Source of the DNA: UBA4479 sp963974935
Lineage (GTDB): Bacteria; Pseudomonadota; Alphaproteobacteria; Rhodospirillales; Casp-alpha2
Direction of reading: 5' to 3'
Length of the DNA stretch: 64,000 nucleotides
NCBI GenBank assembly: GCA_963974935.1
Contig: CAXBEV010000005.1
Location: forward strand, 1 to 64,000
In this document: piece by piece, positions 8,818 to 17,546 of the stretch
Position numbering within the stretch: the first letter of the stretch is position 1
Layout of the letters: each line of letters begins with the position of its first letter
Position numbers and translations under genes: made by a program
The notes under the pieces: model-generated
The model's database searches: none
What the model was told of the DNA's origin: nothing
Seen by the model: the letters and a program-made list of their open reading frames with translations, nothing else

Positions 8818-9408
8818 ATGGGTTTCCTGATTAGGATCTTTAAATTTGCCTTCAAGCTCGGCGTTGTTGTGGCCGGCATAGGTGTCATCGTCTCGTACGC
8901 TAGGCTCAGCGAGCACGGGGACCTGCGCGCCGAATTGATGCAGCGGATTGCCGATTCTTATGTTGGGCGGCTCTCCATCAACGGGCCCACGGAACTACAA
9001 TTCACCTTTCCGCCCAGCGTGATCATCAAAGACGTACGGATCAAAAATGCCAAATGGGCCAGCAAGCCTGACATGATGCGTGCCAACACGGTGGTTGCGG
9101 AAATTGATTTGATTCCGTTGCTGCAAGGGCAGATGGCGATGCCACGGCTACGCATGATCGGCGTCGATATCGTCGTTGAAACAGGGCCCAACGGCAAAAC
9201 CAATTGGGATGAATTAAATGATTTCGAGACCGCGAGCGGCCTCGTTGAATCCGGTCCCACATCGATGATCGTGCCGAACATCGCAGGGACAATGGTATCC
9301 CTGTCGCAGGCAACGGTATCGGTGATCGGCCAGGGCGCGCAGACCGTGGCCTCGGTGTCGCTGGGCAGTGCGGATGTACTTTCCGGCGCGTCTCTTCCTT
9401 GCCAATAG
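8818..9408 (+). CDS. Short AsmA-like protein (N-terminal domain only)
   Basis: A 196-residue protein. A hydrophobic N-terminal anchor (residues about 5-26) is followed by the beta-rich AsmA start pattern: a SINGPTELQFTFPPSVIIKD segment, then a strand-rich region with ETGPNGKTNWDEL. AsmA proteins are normally 500-1200 residues and bridge inner and outer membranes in lipid transport or outer membrane assembly. Here the frame stops shortly after the N-terminal domain, with ADVLSGASLPCQ as the last residues and a hairpin 20 bases later. It may be a naturally short form or the surviving 5' part of a longer gene. The decision needs homologues. Confidence 0.7.
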   Translation: MGFLIRIFKFAFKLGVVVAGIGVIVSYARLSEHGDLRAELMQRIADSYVGRLSINGPTELQFTFPPSVIIKDVRIKNAKWASKPDMMRANTVVAEIDLIPLLQGQMAMPRLRMIGVDIVVETGPNGKTNWDELNDFETASGLVESGPTSMIVPNIAGTMVSLSQATVSVIGQGAQTVASVSLGSADVLSGASLPCQ

Positions 9409-9429
9409 GGGCAAAAAACGCACACGAAT

Positions 9430-9466
9430 AAAAAAACGCCCTGGGCCTATGTTGAGGCCCAGGGCG
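9430..9466 (-). terminator. Strong Rho-independent terminator for the 51-residue gene
   Basis: An 11-bp perfect stem pairs CGCCCTGGGCC (9437-9447) with GGCCCAGGGCG (9456-9466) around an 8-base loop. On the minus strand it is followed by seven T (complement of 9430-9436). No T run follows on the plus strand, so it serves the small minus-strand gene at 9507-9662 rather than the AsmA-like gene. Confidence 0.85.
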
Positions 9467-9506
9467 GGAGAGTCTACAGGGTGGTCAAAAGGGAGTCGCT
9501 GGGCGC

Positions 9507-9662
9507 CTATCCTGCGTGGTGACCGATGTTGCGGACTTTGCCGAACAGGTTGCGAACGTATTGCGCCCGTAACCGGCGACCTTCGCGCATGCCTTGCTCA
9601 ATGGCGCCGGTAGGAAGCAACGAGGTGTCTATGTCAAAGTAGTGTCTATCTGCGTGTCTCAT
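9507..9662 (-). CDS. Small basic protein of 51 residues
   Basis: A short gene with AAGGAG seven bases before the ATG and its own strong terminator 40 bases after the stop, so it looks like an independent, well-expressed transcription unit. A longer in-frame start at 9728 lacks a ribosome site and adds residues with no family likeness. The product is rich in Arg and His, and its core GMREGRRLRAQYVRNLFGKV is amphipathic. It resembles the short Arg-rich peptides common in alphaproteobacteria near DUF1127 genes, which affect RNA turnover or phosphate and carbon metabolism. That likeness is a suggestion only. Confidence 0.7.
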   Translation of the reverse strand: MRHADRHYFDIDTSLLPTGAIEQGMREGRRLRAQYVRNLFGKVRNIGHHAG

Positions 9663-9797
9663 GATAGTCTCCTTAATCTGATGTGGTGAGGGCTTAGAGC
9701 CCTCGAACCGTTGAAAAGACCATAGCAAAGTGCCTAAAATTCGATAATCATCAAAAAAAGACTATATTTCGTGAACAATATTCATTAATGTGCCTTC

Positions 9798-10712
9798 ATG
9801 GATAAATTAGGCGAAATGGAAACCTTTGCGCGGGTCGTGGAAACCGGGAGCTTCTCTGGGGCTGCGCGGGACCTGCGCATGACGCCGTCTGCGGTCTCGA
9901 AAATGATCGGCCGACTCGAAGACCGACTTGGGGTGCGGTTGCTCAGTCGCACCACCCGTAAGCTCAGCCTGACAGAAGAAGGGCGTGTTTTTTATCAGCG
10001 GGTGACGCCGATTTTGGCCGAAGTCTCGGAAGCAGAAGACACCGTGTCGTTGTCGACGCTGGAAGCTCGGGGGGTGCTGCGGGTCAACGCATCAACCGCG
10101 TTCGGCCAATATCAGATCGTACCGCTGATCCCCGATATGCTGGAACGCTATCCGAATTTGCAGGTGCAACTGACGATGACCGACAGCATGGTCAACTTGG
10201 TTGAAGAGGGATTCGACGTTGGCGTGCGCATCGGTGTGTTAACCGATTCCACGTTGGTGGCCCGCAAACTCGGTGTTCCAAAGCGCACGGTGGTCGCCGC
10301 GCCGTCGTACCTGGAACGCCACGGCGTGCCGAGAACGCCGGACGATCTGGTGAACCACGAGTGCTTGAAACTCTCAATCCCGACGGCGCTCAACAGGTGG
10401 GAATTTATGTTCCCCGAAGGCTCGCGTATGGTCGATGTGTCCGGTCGGTTTGAAGCCGACAATGCCATCGCCCTGCACGAAGCGGCGATTGCGGGTCTGG
10501 GCCTATTCCGTGCGGCCTCGTTCGTGGTTGGTGATGACATCAAGGCCGGTCGTCTGGTGCCGGTGTTGGAAGACTTTGAGACCTCGGGTGATGCGGGGAT
10601 ATTCGTTGTTTGGCCGCACAATCGCAACCTGTCGGCCAAAGTGCGGGCCTTCGTAGATACCTTGGTCGAAGCGTTTACGCCGATCCCACCTTGGGAGCGG
10701 GTGCCCGATTGA
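9798..10712 (+). CDS. LysR-family transcriptional regulator
   Basis: A 304-residue protein of standard LysR length. Residues 1-60 hold the winged helix-turn-helix (FARVVETGSFSGAARDLRMT then PSAVSKMIGRLEDRLGVRLL). Residues about 90-300 form the periplasmic-binding-protein-like effector domain, with FDVGVRIG, typical of the group that controls quinone reductases, oxidoreductases and efflux genes. It is divergent from the 51-residue gene across an AT-rich gap of 135 bases that probably contains both promoters. It converges on the TetR gene, with 6 bases between them. The effector is unknown. Confidence 0.9.
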   Translation: MDKLGEMETFARVVETGSFSGAARDLRMTPSAVSKMIGRLEDRLGVRLLSRTTRKLSLTEEGRVFYQRVTPILAEVSEAEDTVSLSTLEARGVLRVNASTAFGQYQIVPLIPDMLERYPNLQVQLTMTDSMVNLVEEGFDVGVRIGVLTDSTLVARKLGVPKRTVVAAPSYLERHGVPRTPDDLVNHECLKLSIPTALNRWEFMFPEGSRMVDVSGRFEADNAIALHEAAIAGLGLFRAASFVVGDDIKAGRLVPVLEDFETSGDAGIFVVWPHNRNLSAKVRAFVDTLVEAFTPIPPWERVPD

Positions 10713-10718
10713 TCATCT

Positions 10719-11309
10719 TTACGGCGCGCTAACCAAGATCGCTTTCGCCTGTGCTTTCAGACCGTCGACATAGCGCTTTTGCGACCAGCCGCAGGTGACC
10801 CGATAATATTCCCAATTTCGGATGGCGATCAGTGACGTCAAAACATCGACCGCTTCCTTTATCGTGTAGGTCGCATTCAACCGGCCGTCTTTCTCAAGGG
10901 CGTCGATGGCCGCTTGGCAGCCGTGCCTGAGTGCGCCCATGCGGTCGTCCCATGCGGCCCGTGCGGCGGCGTCGGACTCGCGCATCACATCCAATGCTTT
11001 GGCGACGCCAAAGATCAGCGGAATATAATTACCGGCAGCTTCGATAAACGCTTCGAGTCTTGCCACCCCCGACGTGGCCGTTCGGCTTGCCACCAAGCGC
11101 TGGTCGACTTTGTTGATGACATCAATGTAGTGGGTCGTTTCGGTTAATAGCTCGGCGCGTGATGGAAAATGCAGATAAACCGCCTGCCGACTAACGCCGA
11201 CTTTCTTGGCGATGTCGCTCATGCTGACGGCCGCACCTTTGCCGCCTTCCAGCAGATTCCAGGTGGCTTCAAGGATTTTTGTACGGGTATCTTTTTTCTC
11301 ACTTGACAT
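10719..11309 (-). CDS. TetR-family transcriptional repressor
   Basis: A 196-residue protein with a TetR N-terminal helix-turn-helix (SMSDIAKKVGVSRQAVYLHF at residues about 24-43) and a variable helical C-terminal ligand domain. It is divergent from a flavodoxin-like reductase gene, and the 90-base gap between them carries two palindromes. One of these overlaps its own start codon, so it probably represses both itself and the reductase. The inducing ligand cannot be read; partners of this kind usually respond to quinones or electrophiles. Confidence 0.9.
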   Translation of the reverse strand: MSSEKKDTRTKILEATWNLLEGGKGAAVSMSDIAKKVGVSRQAVYLHFPSRAELLTETTHYIDVINKVDQRLVASRTATSGVARLEAFIEAAGNYIPLIFGVAKALDVMRESDAAARAAWDDRMGALRHGCQAAIDALEKDGRLNATYTIKEAVDVLTSLIAIRNWEYYRVTCGWSQKRYVDGLKAQAKAILVSAP

Positions 11310-11317
11310 GATGTCAA
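11303..11317. promoter_or_regulatory. Probable TetR operator 1
   Basis: A palindrome with 7-base arms TTGACAT/ATGTCAA around one central base. It covers the start codon of the TetR gene (11307-11309). The same half-site TTGACA recurs in operator 2, about 41 bases away, in the divergent promoter region. Confidence 0.65.
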
Positions 11318-11337
11318 CTTACAGGATATTTACACGC

Positions 11338-11358
11338 TGTCAATTGACACAGTGTCAA
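11338..11358. promoter_or_regulatory. Probable TetR operator 2 (overlapping palindromes)
   Basis: Two overlapping perfect palindromes share a half-site: TGTCAATTGACA (11338-11349) and TTGACACAGTGTCAA (11344-11358). They lie between the TetR gene and the reductase start at 11400, where a bound repressor would block the reductase promoter. Confidence 0.65.
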
Positions 11359-11399
11359 GTGACTTTGTTTGCCGTGACTCAGTTGAAAAGGATGGTCCG

Positions 11400-12017
11400 A
11401 TGACGTCACCGATGGAAAGCCCGAAGGTCTTTGTTTGGGTTGCACACCCGAAGCCCGATTCTTTATGCGGAGGTATCGCCGATGCTTATCAAACGTCGGC
11501 TGAGGCGGTCGGGGCGCTGGTAAGGCGTATGGACTTGCACGCGATGCACTTCGATACCGCGTTTCAAGGCTACGATGCGAACCATGGGGCGTTGGAACCT
11601 GATCTTGCGCGTTGGCAGGACAACATCCGCTGGGCTGATCATATCTTGATCGTGCATCCGTGCTGGTGGGGCACCATGCCGGCGCAAGCAAAAGCCGTTT
11701 TTGATCGCGCATTGCTGCCGGGATTTGGCTTTAAGTTTACCGGCGACGGCAGCAAGTGGGATCGGTTGCTCGCCGGAAAAACCGCCGACGTGATCATGAC
11801 GTCCGACACGCCGCCGATTTTGGATACGTTGCTGTACGTTGGTTCCGGACGGCGGCTCGTCAAAAAGCAAATTTTGGAATTTTGCGGAATAACGCCGAAG
11901 ACCATCAAGCAGTTCGGCTCGGTGAAAGCATCGTCGCCAGAAAAGCGCCAAGGCTGGTTAAATAAAGCCGGTGACTTAGGGGCGCGGGCGGCGCAAAGCG
12001 TTGCAAAAGCGGCATAA
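11400..12017 (+). CDS. NAD(P)H:quinone reductase-like flavodoxin-fold protein
   Basis: A 205-residue protein of the flavodoxin-like NAD(P)H dehydrogenase (quinone) family. It starts with VFVWVAHPKPDSLCGGIADA, which carries the HP-x-x-x-S flavin phosphate-binding loop, and continues with the HPCWWGTMPAQAKAVFDR segment typical of MdaB/KefF/DT-diaphorase relatives. Such enzymes reduce quinones by two electrons. I chose the ATG at 11400 because it follows AAAAGGA. The upstream GTG at 11352 lies inside the operator. Control by the divergent TetR repressor is likely from the palindromes between them. Confidence 0.85.
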   Translation: MTSPMESPKVFVWVAHPKPDSLCGGIADAYQTSAEAVGALVRRMDLHAMHFDTAFQGYDANHGALEPDLARWQDNIRWADHILIVHPCWWGTMPAQAKAVFDRALLPGFGFKFTGDGSKWDRLLAGKTADVIMTSDTPPILDTLLYVGSGRRLVKKQILEFCGITPKTIKQFGSVKASSPEKRQGWLNKAGDLGARAAQSVAKAA

Positions 12018-12171
12018 AAGTTAGAGGAATCGAAATCCCTGTCATGCTACGTTTACACCTAGTCGATGGGCTTGCACGGCTCCCATGCCAAATTAGCATT
12101 GGACGCTTCGTGCTTTGGTGGCAAAAAGGCGCCGCAATGTGCCGGGATGAGTGCGGCTTACGGAGAAGATG

Positions 12172-13365
12172 ATGAACGACGACGGAGATAAATTCGTGTC
12201 TGATGAAAACACATCGGGTGCGGTAAAAGCCTCTTGGGCGAGCCGTATCGGCTCGCTCGGTGGGCGCGTGAAGCCGTCGTATCTGTTGGCCGCCTTGCTT
12301 GCGATTGGCGTCACAGCGTGGGTAGCATCGGGGGCGTTGACTGAAGAGTCGCCGGCACCGATGCACACGGCGGGCGAACGCGCCGGTGGGCCGACAAAGC
12401 CGGTGCAGGTTCGTGTTGCCGAGCTCATCGCATCGGAACGCCCGCGCCACGTTGTCGTCACCGGGCGCACCAATGCCATTAAAGATGCCGAGATCAAGGC
12501 TGAGACATCGGGTCAAGTGATCGCGCGACCTGCGCGCAAAGGTTCGGTCGTCGAAAAAGGCACGGTCTTGCTTCGCCTTGCCATGGATGACCGTCAAGCC
12601 CGCCTGGACGATGCGCGGGCACGCTTGGAAGAAGGGCAGATCACATTTAACGCGTCTAAGGATCTGCAGAGAAAGCAGTTTGAGTCGCAAATAAAACTGG
12701 CGCAAAGCAAAGCCTCGTTAGCATCGGCCAAGGCGGCTTTGGCGGCAATTGAATTGGACGTGGCGCGCACAGAAATCCGCGCGCCGATTGACGGTTTTAT
12801 TGAAACCTTGCTGCCCGGCCCCGGTGATTATGTCGAGGCCGGCGAGATGGTTGCGATGGTGGTCGACCTGGACCCGATTCGCGTTATCGTTAATGTGACC
12901 GAGCGTGACGTCGCTGATATCAAGGTCGATGACTTGGCCACCGTCAAACTGCCGAATGGGCGCGAGATCGGCGGCACGGTGCATTATGTGTCACGTGTCG
13001 CCAACGACATCACGCGTACGTTCCGCATCGACATTTGGGTCGACAATCCCGACACCACGATCCCCGCCGGCCTGACCGCCGAAGTGTTGCTCACCGCCGG
13101 TGCCCGGATTGCCCACAAGGTACCGTCGTCGGCGTTGACGCTGAACGGTGAAGGGGCGCTCGGTGTGCGAACTGTTAATGCTTCGGACATCGTCGAATTC
13201 CACAAAGTGACGTTGATTGAAGATACCCCCGACGGCACGTGGGTTGCGGGACTGCCGAACCAAGTCCGTGTGATCATCGTCGGCCAGGAGTTTGTGACCG
13301 AAGGCCAGATCGTTGCGCCGACGACCGGTGTGGTCGTAGATACCAAAGGTGGAGACGCGTCGTGA
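12172..13365 (+). CDS. RND efflux system periplasmic adaptor subunit
   Basis: A 397-residue membrane fusion protein. After a cytoplasmic N-terminus there is a membrane anchor near residues 30-50, then the biotinyl-lipoyl-like domain (VVTGRTNAIKDAEIKAETSG), a helical hairpin with coiled-coil character, and the returning half-motif TEIRAPIDGFIETLLPGPGD. The beta-barrel and membrane-proximal parts follow. GGAGA precedes paired ATGs at 12169 and 12172; either may be used. Its stop overlaps the GTG start of the RND pump, so the two are translated together. No outer membrane channel gene is adjacent. Confidence 0.9.
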   Translation: MNDDGDKFVSDENTSGAVKASWASRIGSLGGRVKPSYLLAALLAIGVTAWVASGALTEESPAPMHTAGERAGGPTKPVQVRVAELIASERPRHVVVTGRTNAIKDAEIKAETSGQVIARPARKGSVVEKGTVLLRLAMDDRQARLDDARARLEEGQITFNASKDLQRKQFESQIKLAQSKASLASAKAALAAIELDVARTEIRAPIDGFIETLLPGPGDYVEAGEMVAMVVDLDPIRVIVNVTERDVADIKVDDLATVKLPNGREIGGTVHYVSRVANDITRTFRIDIWVDNPDTTIPAGLTAEVLLTAGARIAHKVPSSALTLNGEGALGVRTVNASDIVEFHKVTLIEDTPDGTWVAGLPNQVRVIIVGQEFVTEGQIVAPTTGVVVDTKGGDAS

Positions 13366-16300
13366 ATGCGATGATTGACGCCGCGCTTAGCCATAGCCGG
13401 ACCGTCATCAGCGGTCTGGTATTGCTGTTGATCGCTGGCATCGTCGCGTTCAACGACATCCCCAAAGAGTCTGAGCCGGACGTCAACATTCCAATCATCT
13501 ACGTCTCCCTGCATCACGAGGGAATCTCGCCTGAAGACGCCGAGCGACTGCTGGTGCGACCGATGGAGCAAGAGTTGCGGACCATCGAAGGCGTCAAAGA
13601 AATGCGCTCCAAAGCGTACGAAAGCGGCGCTAACGTAACGCTCGAATTCGATGCCGGGTTTGATGCGGATGCGGCGCTGACCGATGTTCGCGAAAAAGTC
13701 GATCTCGCCAAGCCGGAACTCCCTGAAGAAACCGACGAGCCGGAAGTGCACGAGGTGAATTTCTCGTTGTTCCCGGTGTTGGTGGTCACGTTGTCGGGCG
13801 ATGTGCCGGAACGGGCATTGCTGCGCCTTGCCCGTGATCTGCGAGACCAGTTGGAAGGCATCACTCAGGTGCTTGAAGTCAACATCGCCGGTGACCGCGA
13901 AGAAATGGTCGAAGTTGTGATCGACCCGGTCGCGATTGAAAGCTATGGCCTATCGCCGGTCGAAACCGTGGCCAGCGTGCAAAGCTCGAATCTGCTGGTG
14001 GCGGCAGGGGCGCAGGATACCGGCAAAGGCCGTTTTGCCGTCAAGGTGCCGGGCCTGTTCGAGACCGTTGCCGACATCGCATCAATGCCGATCAAGATTG
14101 ACGGAGACACCTCAATCACACTCGGTGATATCGCTGATCTTCGGCGCGGTTATAAAGACCCGGAAAGTTTTGCGCGAGTCGATGGGCGCCCTGCAGTTGC
14201 CCTCGAAGTCTCTAAGCGCACCGGCGAGAATATTATCGAGACCGTGGCTCGCGTCCGTGCCACCGTCGAAGCATCCCGCGCCGTGTGGCCGGAAGCGCTT
14301 CGGGACTCGATTTCGGTCGCCTATCTGCAAGACAAATCCGACGACATCCGACTGATGCTCTCGGACTTGCAAAACAATGTTTTGTCGGCGGTGGTGCTGG
14401 TGATGGTGATCATTGTCGCAGCGTTGGGTTTGCGCACTGCGGGGCTGGTGGGTATTGCCATTCCAGGCTCGTTTCTTACTGCGATTTTAATTCTTTATTT
14501 GTTCGGCTTCACCGTCAACATCGTGGTGCTGTTCAGCTTGATCCTGGCGGTCGGAATGTTGGTCGATGGCGCCATTGTCGTGACCGAATATGCCGACCGC
14601 AAAATGGCTGAAGGCGAGGGTAAGGCGACAGCCTACGGGTTGGCTGCGAAGCGGATGGCGTGGCCGATCACGGCGTCGACGGCAACCACGCTTGCAGCGT
14701 TTCTACCGCTGTTGTTCTGGCCGGGTGTGGTCGGACAATTCATGAAATTTTTGCCGATCACGCTGTTGGTGACGTTGACCGCATCGCTGGCCATGGCGCT
14801 GATGTTCATTCCCGCGATCGGCGCACAGATCGGCAAGGCGGGCGGCGTGGTCGACAAAGACCTCAGCAAAGAAATTGCTGGTACTTCAAAATTTGACGCC
14901 AGCAAGATCGCCGGCTCTACGGGCCGTTACGTGCGCATGCTGGATGCCGCGCTGCGCCATCCGGTGAAGATTATCTTGGTCGCGGTGACGCTGTTGGTCG
15001 GCGTGCAGGTGGTCTATGCGAATTTCGGTAAGGGCGTTGAATTCTTTCCGGACGTCGAACCCGAGCTTGCGAAACTGCAAGTGCGGGCCCGCGGCAACCT
15101 GTCGATCTGGGAACAGAAAACCCTAATCGAAGAGGTCGAGAGCCGGATTCTCGATATCGAAGGCATTCGCGATACCTACACCCGGGTCGGCCGCGAAAAT
15201 CGTTCCGAAGAAGCCGAAGACATCATTGGCGAAATCACCCTGGAATTTGATGAGTGGTTCTTGCGTCCGAGCGCCGACGAGATTTTAGCTCGCGTCAATG
15301 AGCGCACCAAAGACCTCGCCGGTATCTACGTGGACCGCCGCAAGGCCGAGGCCGGGCCGCCGGTCGGCAAGCCGATTCAAATCGAGTTGGCGAGTCGTAA
15401 CCCTGAGCTTTTGACCCCGGCAACGGCGCGGGTCCGCGTATACATGGAAAGCATGGACGGCCTGCGTAGTATCGAAGACAGCCGCCCGTTGCCGGGCATT
15501 GAATTCAAGATTGATGTCGACCGGGCGCAGGCCGCGAAATACGGCGTGAATATCGAGCTGGTAGGCCGCGCCGTGCAGCTTGCCACCAACGGTTTGAAGC
15601 TCGGTGAATATCGCCCGGACGATGCGGATGACGAAATTGATGTCCGCGCGCGCTATCCCGAAAGCCTGCGCACGCTCGATCAACTGGGTGATACGCGGGT
15701 CGACAGCGGCGCAGGCTCGGTGCCGATCAGCAATTTCTCCAGCTTCGAAGCGGTCAAGAAAACCGGCACCCTGCGGCGCACCGATACGTTGCCTGTGATG
15801 TCTGTCAAAGCCGATGTGGCCGAAGGTGTCTTAGTGGATGCCAAGGTCAAACAGTTGCGCACATGGATTGCCAACGAGGCCGGTCTTGATCCGCGCATTT
15901 TGGTGAAGTTCAAAGGCGAAGACGAAGAACAACAAGCCGCCCAGGCATTCTTAATGAAGGCGTTCGGCGTCGCATTGTTCATGATGGCGTTGATCTTGGT
16001 GACCCAGTTCAACAGCTTCTATTCCGCGTTCTTGATTTTATCGGCGGTGGTGATGTCGACGATCGGTGTGTTCATCGGTTTGTTGGTGACCGGACAACCG
16101 TTCGGCATCGTCATGAGCGGGATCGGTGTGATCGCGCTGGCCGGCATTGTGGTCAACAACAACATCGTCCTAATCGATACCTTCGACCGCTTGCGCGAAG
16201 AAGCGAACTCGGTTCGTGATGCGATCCTAAAGACCGGAGCACAACGATTGCGACCGGTGATGCTGACCACGGTGACGACGATCTTGGGTCTGATGCCGAT

Positions 16301-16559
16301 GGTGTTCGGCATCAACATCGATTTCGTCAATCGCAGCGTCAACATCGGCGCACCTTCGACGCAGTGGTGGTCGCAGTTGTCGACTGCCATCGTGTTCGGG
16401 CTCGCGTTCGCGACCGTGCTCACACTTGTGGTCACGCCGGCGGCCTTAATGCTGAAAGGCAATATTGCAGATTGGTGGGCCGGACGCGGCAACCGCATGC
16501 CACCGCCTGAGGCGCCGCAAGACCTCAAAGTCATCAACGGCAAGGCGGCGGCTGAGTAG
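13362..16559 (+). CDS. RND-family efflux transporter permease
   Basis: A 1065-residue inner membrane pump of the AcrB/MmpL-type RND superfamily. After an N-terminal membrane helix comes a large periplasmic domain (FNDIPKESEPDVNIPIIYVS), then helices with the proton-relay segment VGMLVDGAIVVTEYADR; one Asp near residue 402 sits where AcrB has a pair. The second half repeats the pattern, with VIALAGIVVNNNIVLIDTFD. The GTG at 13362 is preferred: it follows GGAG and overlaps the adaptor stop. Substrate class cannot be told from sequence, and the single relay Asp points away from classical HAE1 pumps. Confidence 0.92.
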   Translation: MNAMIDAALSHSRTVISGLVLLLIAGIVAFNDIPKESEPDVNIPIIYVSLHHEGISPEDAERLLVRPMEQELRTIEGVKEMRSKAYESGANVTLEFDAGFDADAALTDVREKVDLAKPELPEETDEPEVHEVNFSLFPVLVVTLSGDVPERALLRLARDLRDQLEGITQVLEVNIAGDREEMVEVVIDPVAIESYGLSPVETVASVQSSNLLVAAGAQDTGKGRFAVKVPGLFETVADIASMPIKIDGDTSITLGDIADLRRGYKDPESFARVDGRPAVALEVSKRTGENIIETVARVRATVEASRAVWPEALRDSISVAYLQDKSDDIRLMLSDLQNNVLSAVVLVMVIIVAALGLRTAGLVGIAIPGSFLTAILILYLFGFTVNIVVLFSLILAVGMLVDGAIVVTEYADRKMAEGEGKATAYGLAAKRMAWPITASTATTLAAFLPLLFWPGVVGQFMKFLPITLLVTLTASLAMALMFIPAIGAQIGKAGGVVDKDLSKEIAGTSKFDASKIAGSTGRYVRMLDAALRHPVKIILVAVTLLVGVQVVYANFGKGVEFFPDVEPELAKLQVRARGNLSIWEQKTLIEEVESRILDIEGIRDTYTRVGRENRSEEAEDIIGEITLEFDEWFLRPSADEILARVNERTKDLAGIYVDRRKAEAGPPVGKPIQIELASRNPELLTPATARVRVYMESMDGLRSIEDSRPLPGIEFKIDVDRAQAAKYGVNIELVGRAVQLATNGLKLGEYRPDDADDEIDVRARYPESLRTLDQLGDTRVDSGAGSVPISNFSSFEAVKKTGTLRRTDTLPVMSVKADVAEGVLVDAKVKQLRTWIANEAGLDPRILVKFKGEDEEQQAAQAFLMKAFGVALFMMALILVTQFNSFYSAFLILSAVVMSTIGVFIGLLVTGQPFGIVMSGIGVIALAGIVVNNNIVLIDTFDRLREEANSVRDAILKTGAQRLRPVMLTTVTTILGLMPMVFGINIDFVNRSVNIGAPSTQWWSQLSTAIVFGLAFATVLTLVVTPAALMLKGNIADWWAGRGNRMPPPEAPQDLKVINGKAAAE

Positions 16560-16624
16560 TTCCTCCTCACCTAACTTCTCCCCCCACCATGCTGAGGAAG
16601 AGGGATCATATAGCGTCAAGGTCT

Positions 16625-16649
16625 CTCTCCCCTACGCAGCAGGGGAGAG
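16625..16649. repeat. Short inverted repeat between convergent genes
   Basis: CTCTCCCCT (16625-16633) pairs with AGGGGAGAG (16641-16649) around a 7-base loop, in the 110-base gap between the convergent RND pump and pssA genes. No T run follows on either strand. It resembles a dispersed intergenic palindrome of the kind common in alphaproteobacterial genomes. Confidence 0.5.
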
Positions 16650-16669
16650 GACAGGCGAGGGGCTTTACT

Positions 16670-17545
16670 TTAAGGCTTCGGCTGACTGATGGCGTTTTCG
16701 CCATCGTCGTCGTCGTCTTCGATTTCGTCGTCTTCTTCCGGTGGCAAACCGGCGGCGTCGCGGGCCAAGAGCCGGCGATAACGGCGGATCGCATACGGTA
16801 TGGAAAACAGATACGCGATGATGATCACCGACAGCGTCCACCACGGTGCCGAGACCGTGAACGTGATCACCACCGTGATGCCGATCATCATCGGCAAGAA
16901 CCAGGCGCGGGGTATGCGCGACGCCTTGAACGACAGCGTATGAATGGTGCTGATCAACATGCCGCCGACGATGAGCTGCCAGATGCCAACGAAGGCCGGT
17001 TCGCGGACGAAGGTATCGCCTAAGTTAAATGACAAGATCATCGGCAAAAGTACCAACCCGGCCCCAGCCGGTGCCGGCACGCCGGTAAAGAACTGCCCGG
17101 CCCACGCCGGCTTGTTCGGGTCTTCGAGAGCGACGTTGAAGCGCGCCAAGCGGAGCCCGCAGGACATCGCGAATAGTAAACTGATCAGCCACCCCCAGCG
17201 TCCGGCATCCTGCATCGCCCACAAATACAACACCAATGCCGGGCAGACCCCGAAACAGACGAAGTCCGACAAGGAATCCAACTCGGCGCCGAATTTGCTG
17301 GCGCCTTTTAAAAGGCGCGCGACCCGACCGTCTAGGGTGTCCAAAAGCGCGGCCACCGCAATCGCCATCACCGCGAATTCCCAGCGCTCGTCTAATGCAA
17401 AGCGGACCGACGTCAACCCCGATGCTAGGCCCATCAGCGTCAGCATGTTGGGGATGAGCTTGTTTAAGCTCATGACACGGATGCCATGCCGTTTTGGTGC
17501 GGGATCAGGGTTGCTTGGATCAGACGTCGGAGTGTTGGCGTTCAT
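16670..17545 (-). CDS. pssA: CDP-diacylglycerol--serine O-phosphatidyltransferase
   Basis: A 291-residue integral membrane enzyme that makes phosphatidylserine from CDP-diacylglycerol and L-serine. The CDP-alcohol phosphotransferase signature DxxDGxxAR, with later Gly and two Asp, is complete (Asp69, Asp72, Asp90, Asp94). About eight membrane helices follow, and the C-terminal tail is acidic (EEDDEIEDDDDDGEN). The ATG at 17545 lies one base after the psd stop codon, with GAGG upstream, so the two steps of phosphatidylethanolamine synthesis are encoded together. Confidence 0.93.
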   Translation of the reverse strand: MNANTPTSDPSNPDPAPKRHGIRVMSLNKLIPNMLTLMGLASGLTSVRFALDERWEFAVMAIAVAALLDTLDGRVARLLKGASKFGAELDSLSDFVCFGVCPALVLYLWAMQDAGRWGWLISLLFAMSCGLRLARFNVALEDPNKPAWAGQFFTGVPAPAGAGLVLLPMILSFNLGDTFVREPAFVGIWQLIVGGMLISTIHTLSFKASRIPRAWFLPMMIGITVVITFTVSAPWWTLSVIIIAYLFSIPYAIRRYRRLLARDAAGLPPEEDDEIEDDDDDGENAISQPKP

Positions 17546-17546
17546 G

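Noticed and set aside
11352..11399. Upstream GTG start for the quinone reductase
   Set aside because: It lies inside the operator palindrome and lacks a ribosome site; ATG 11400 follows AAAAGGA.
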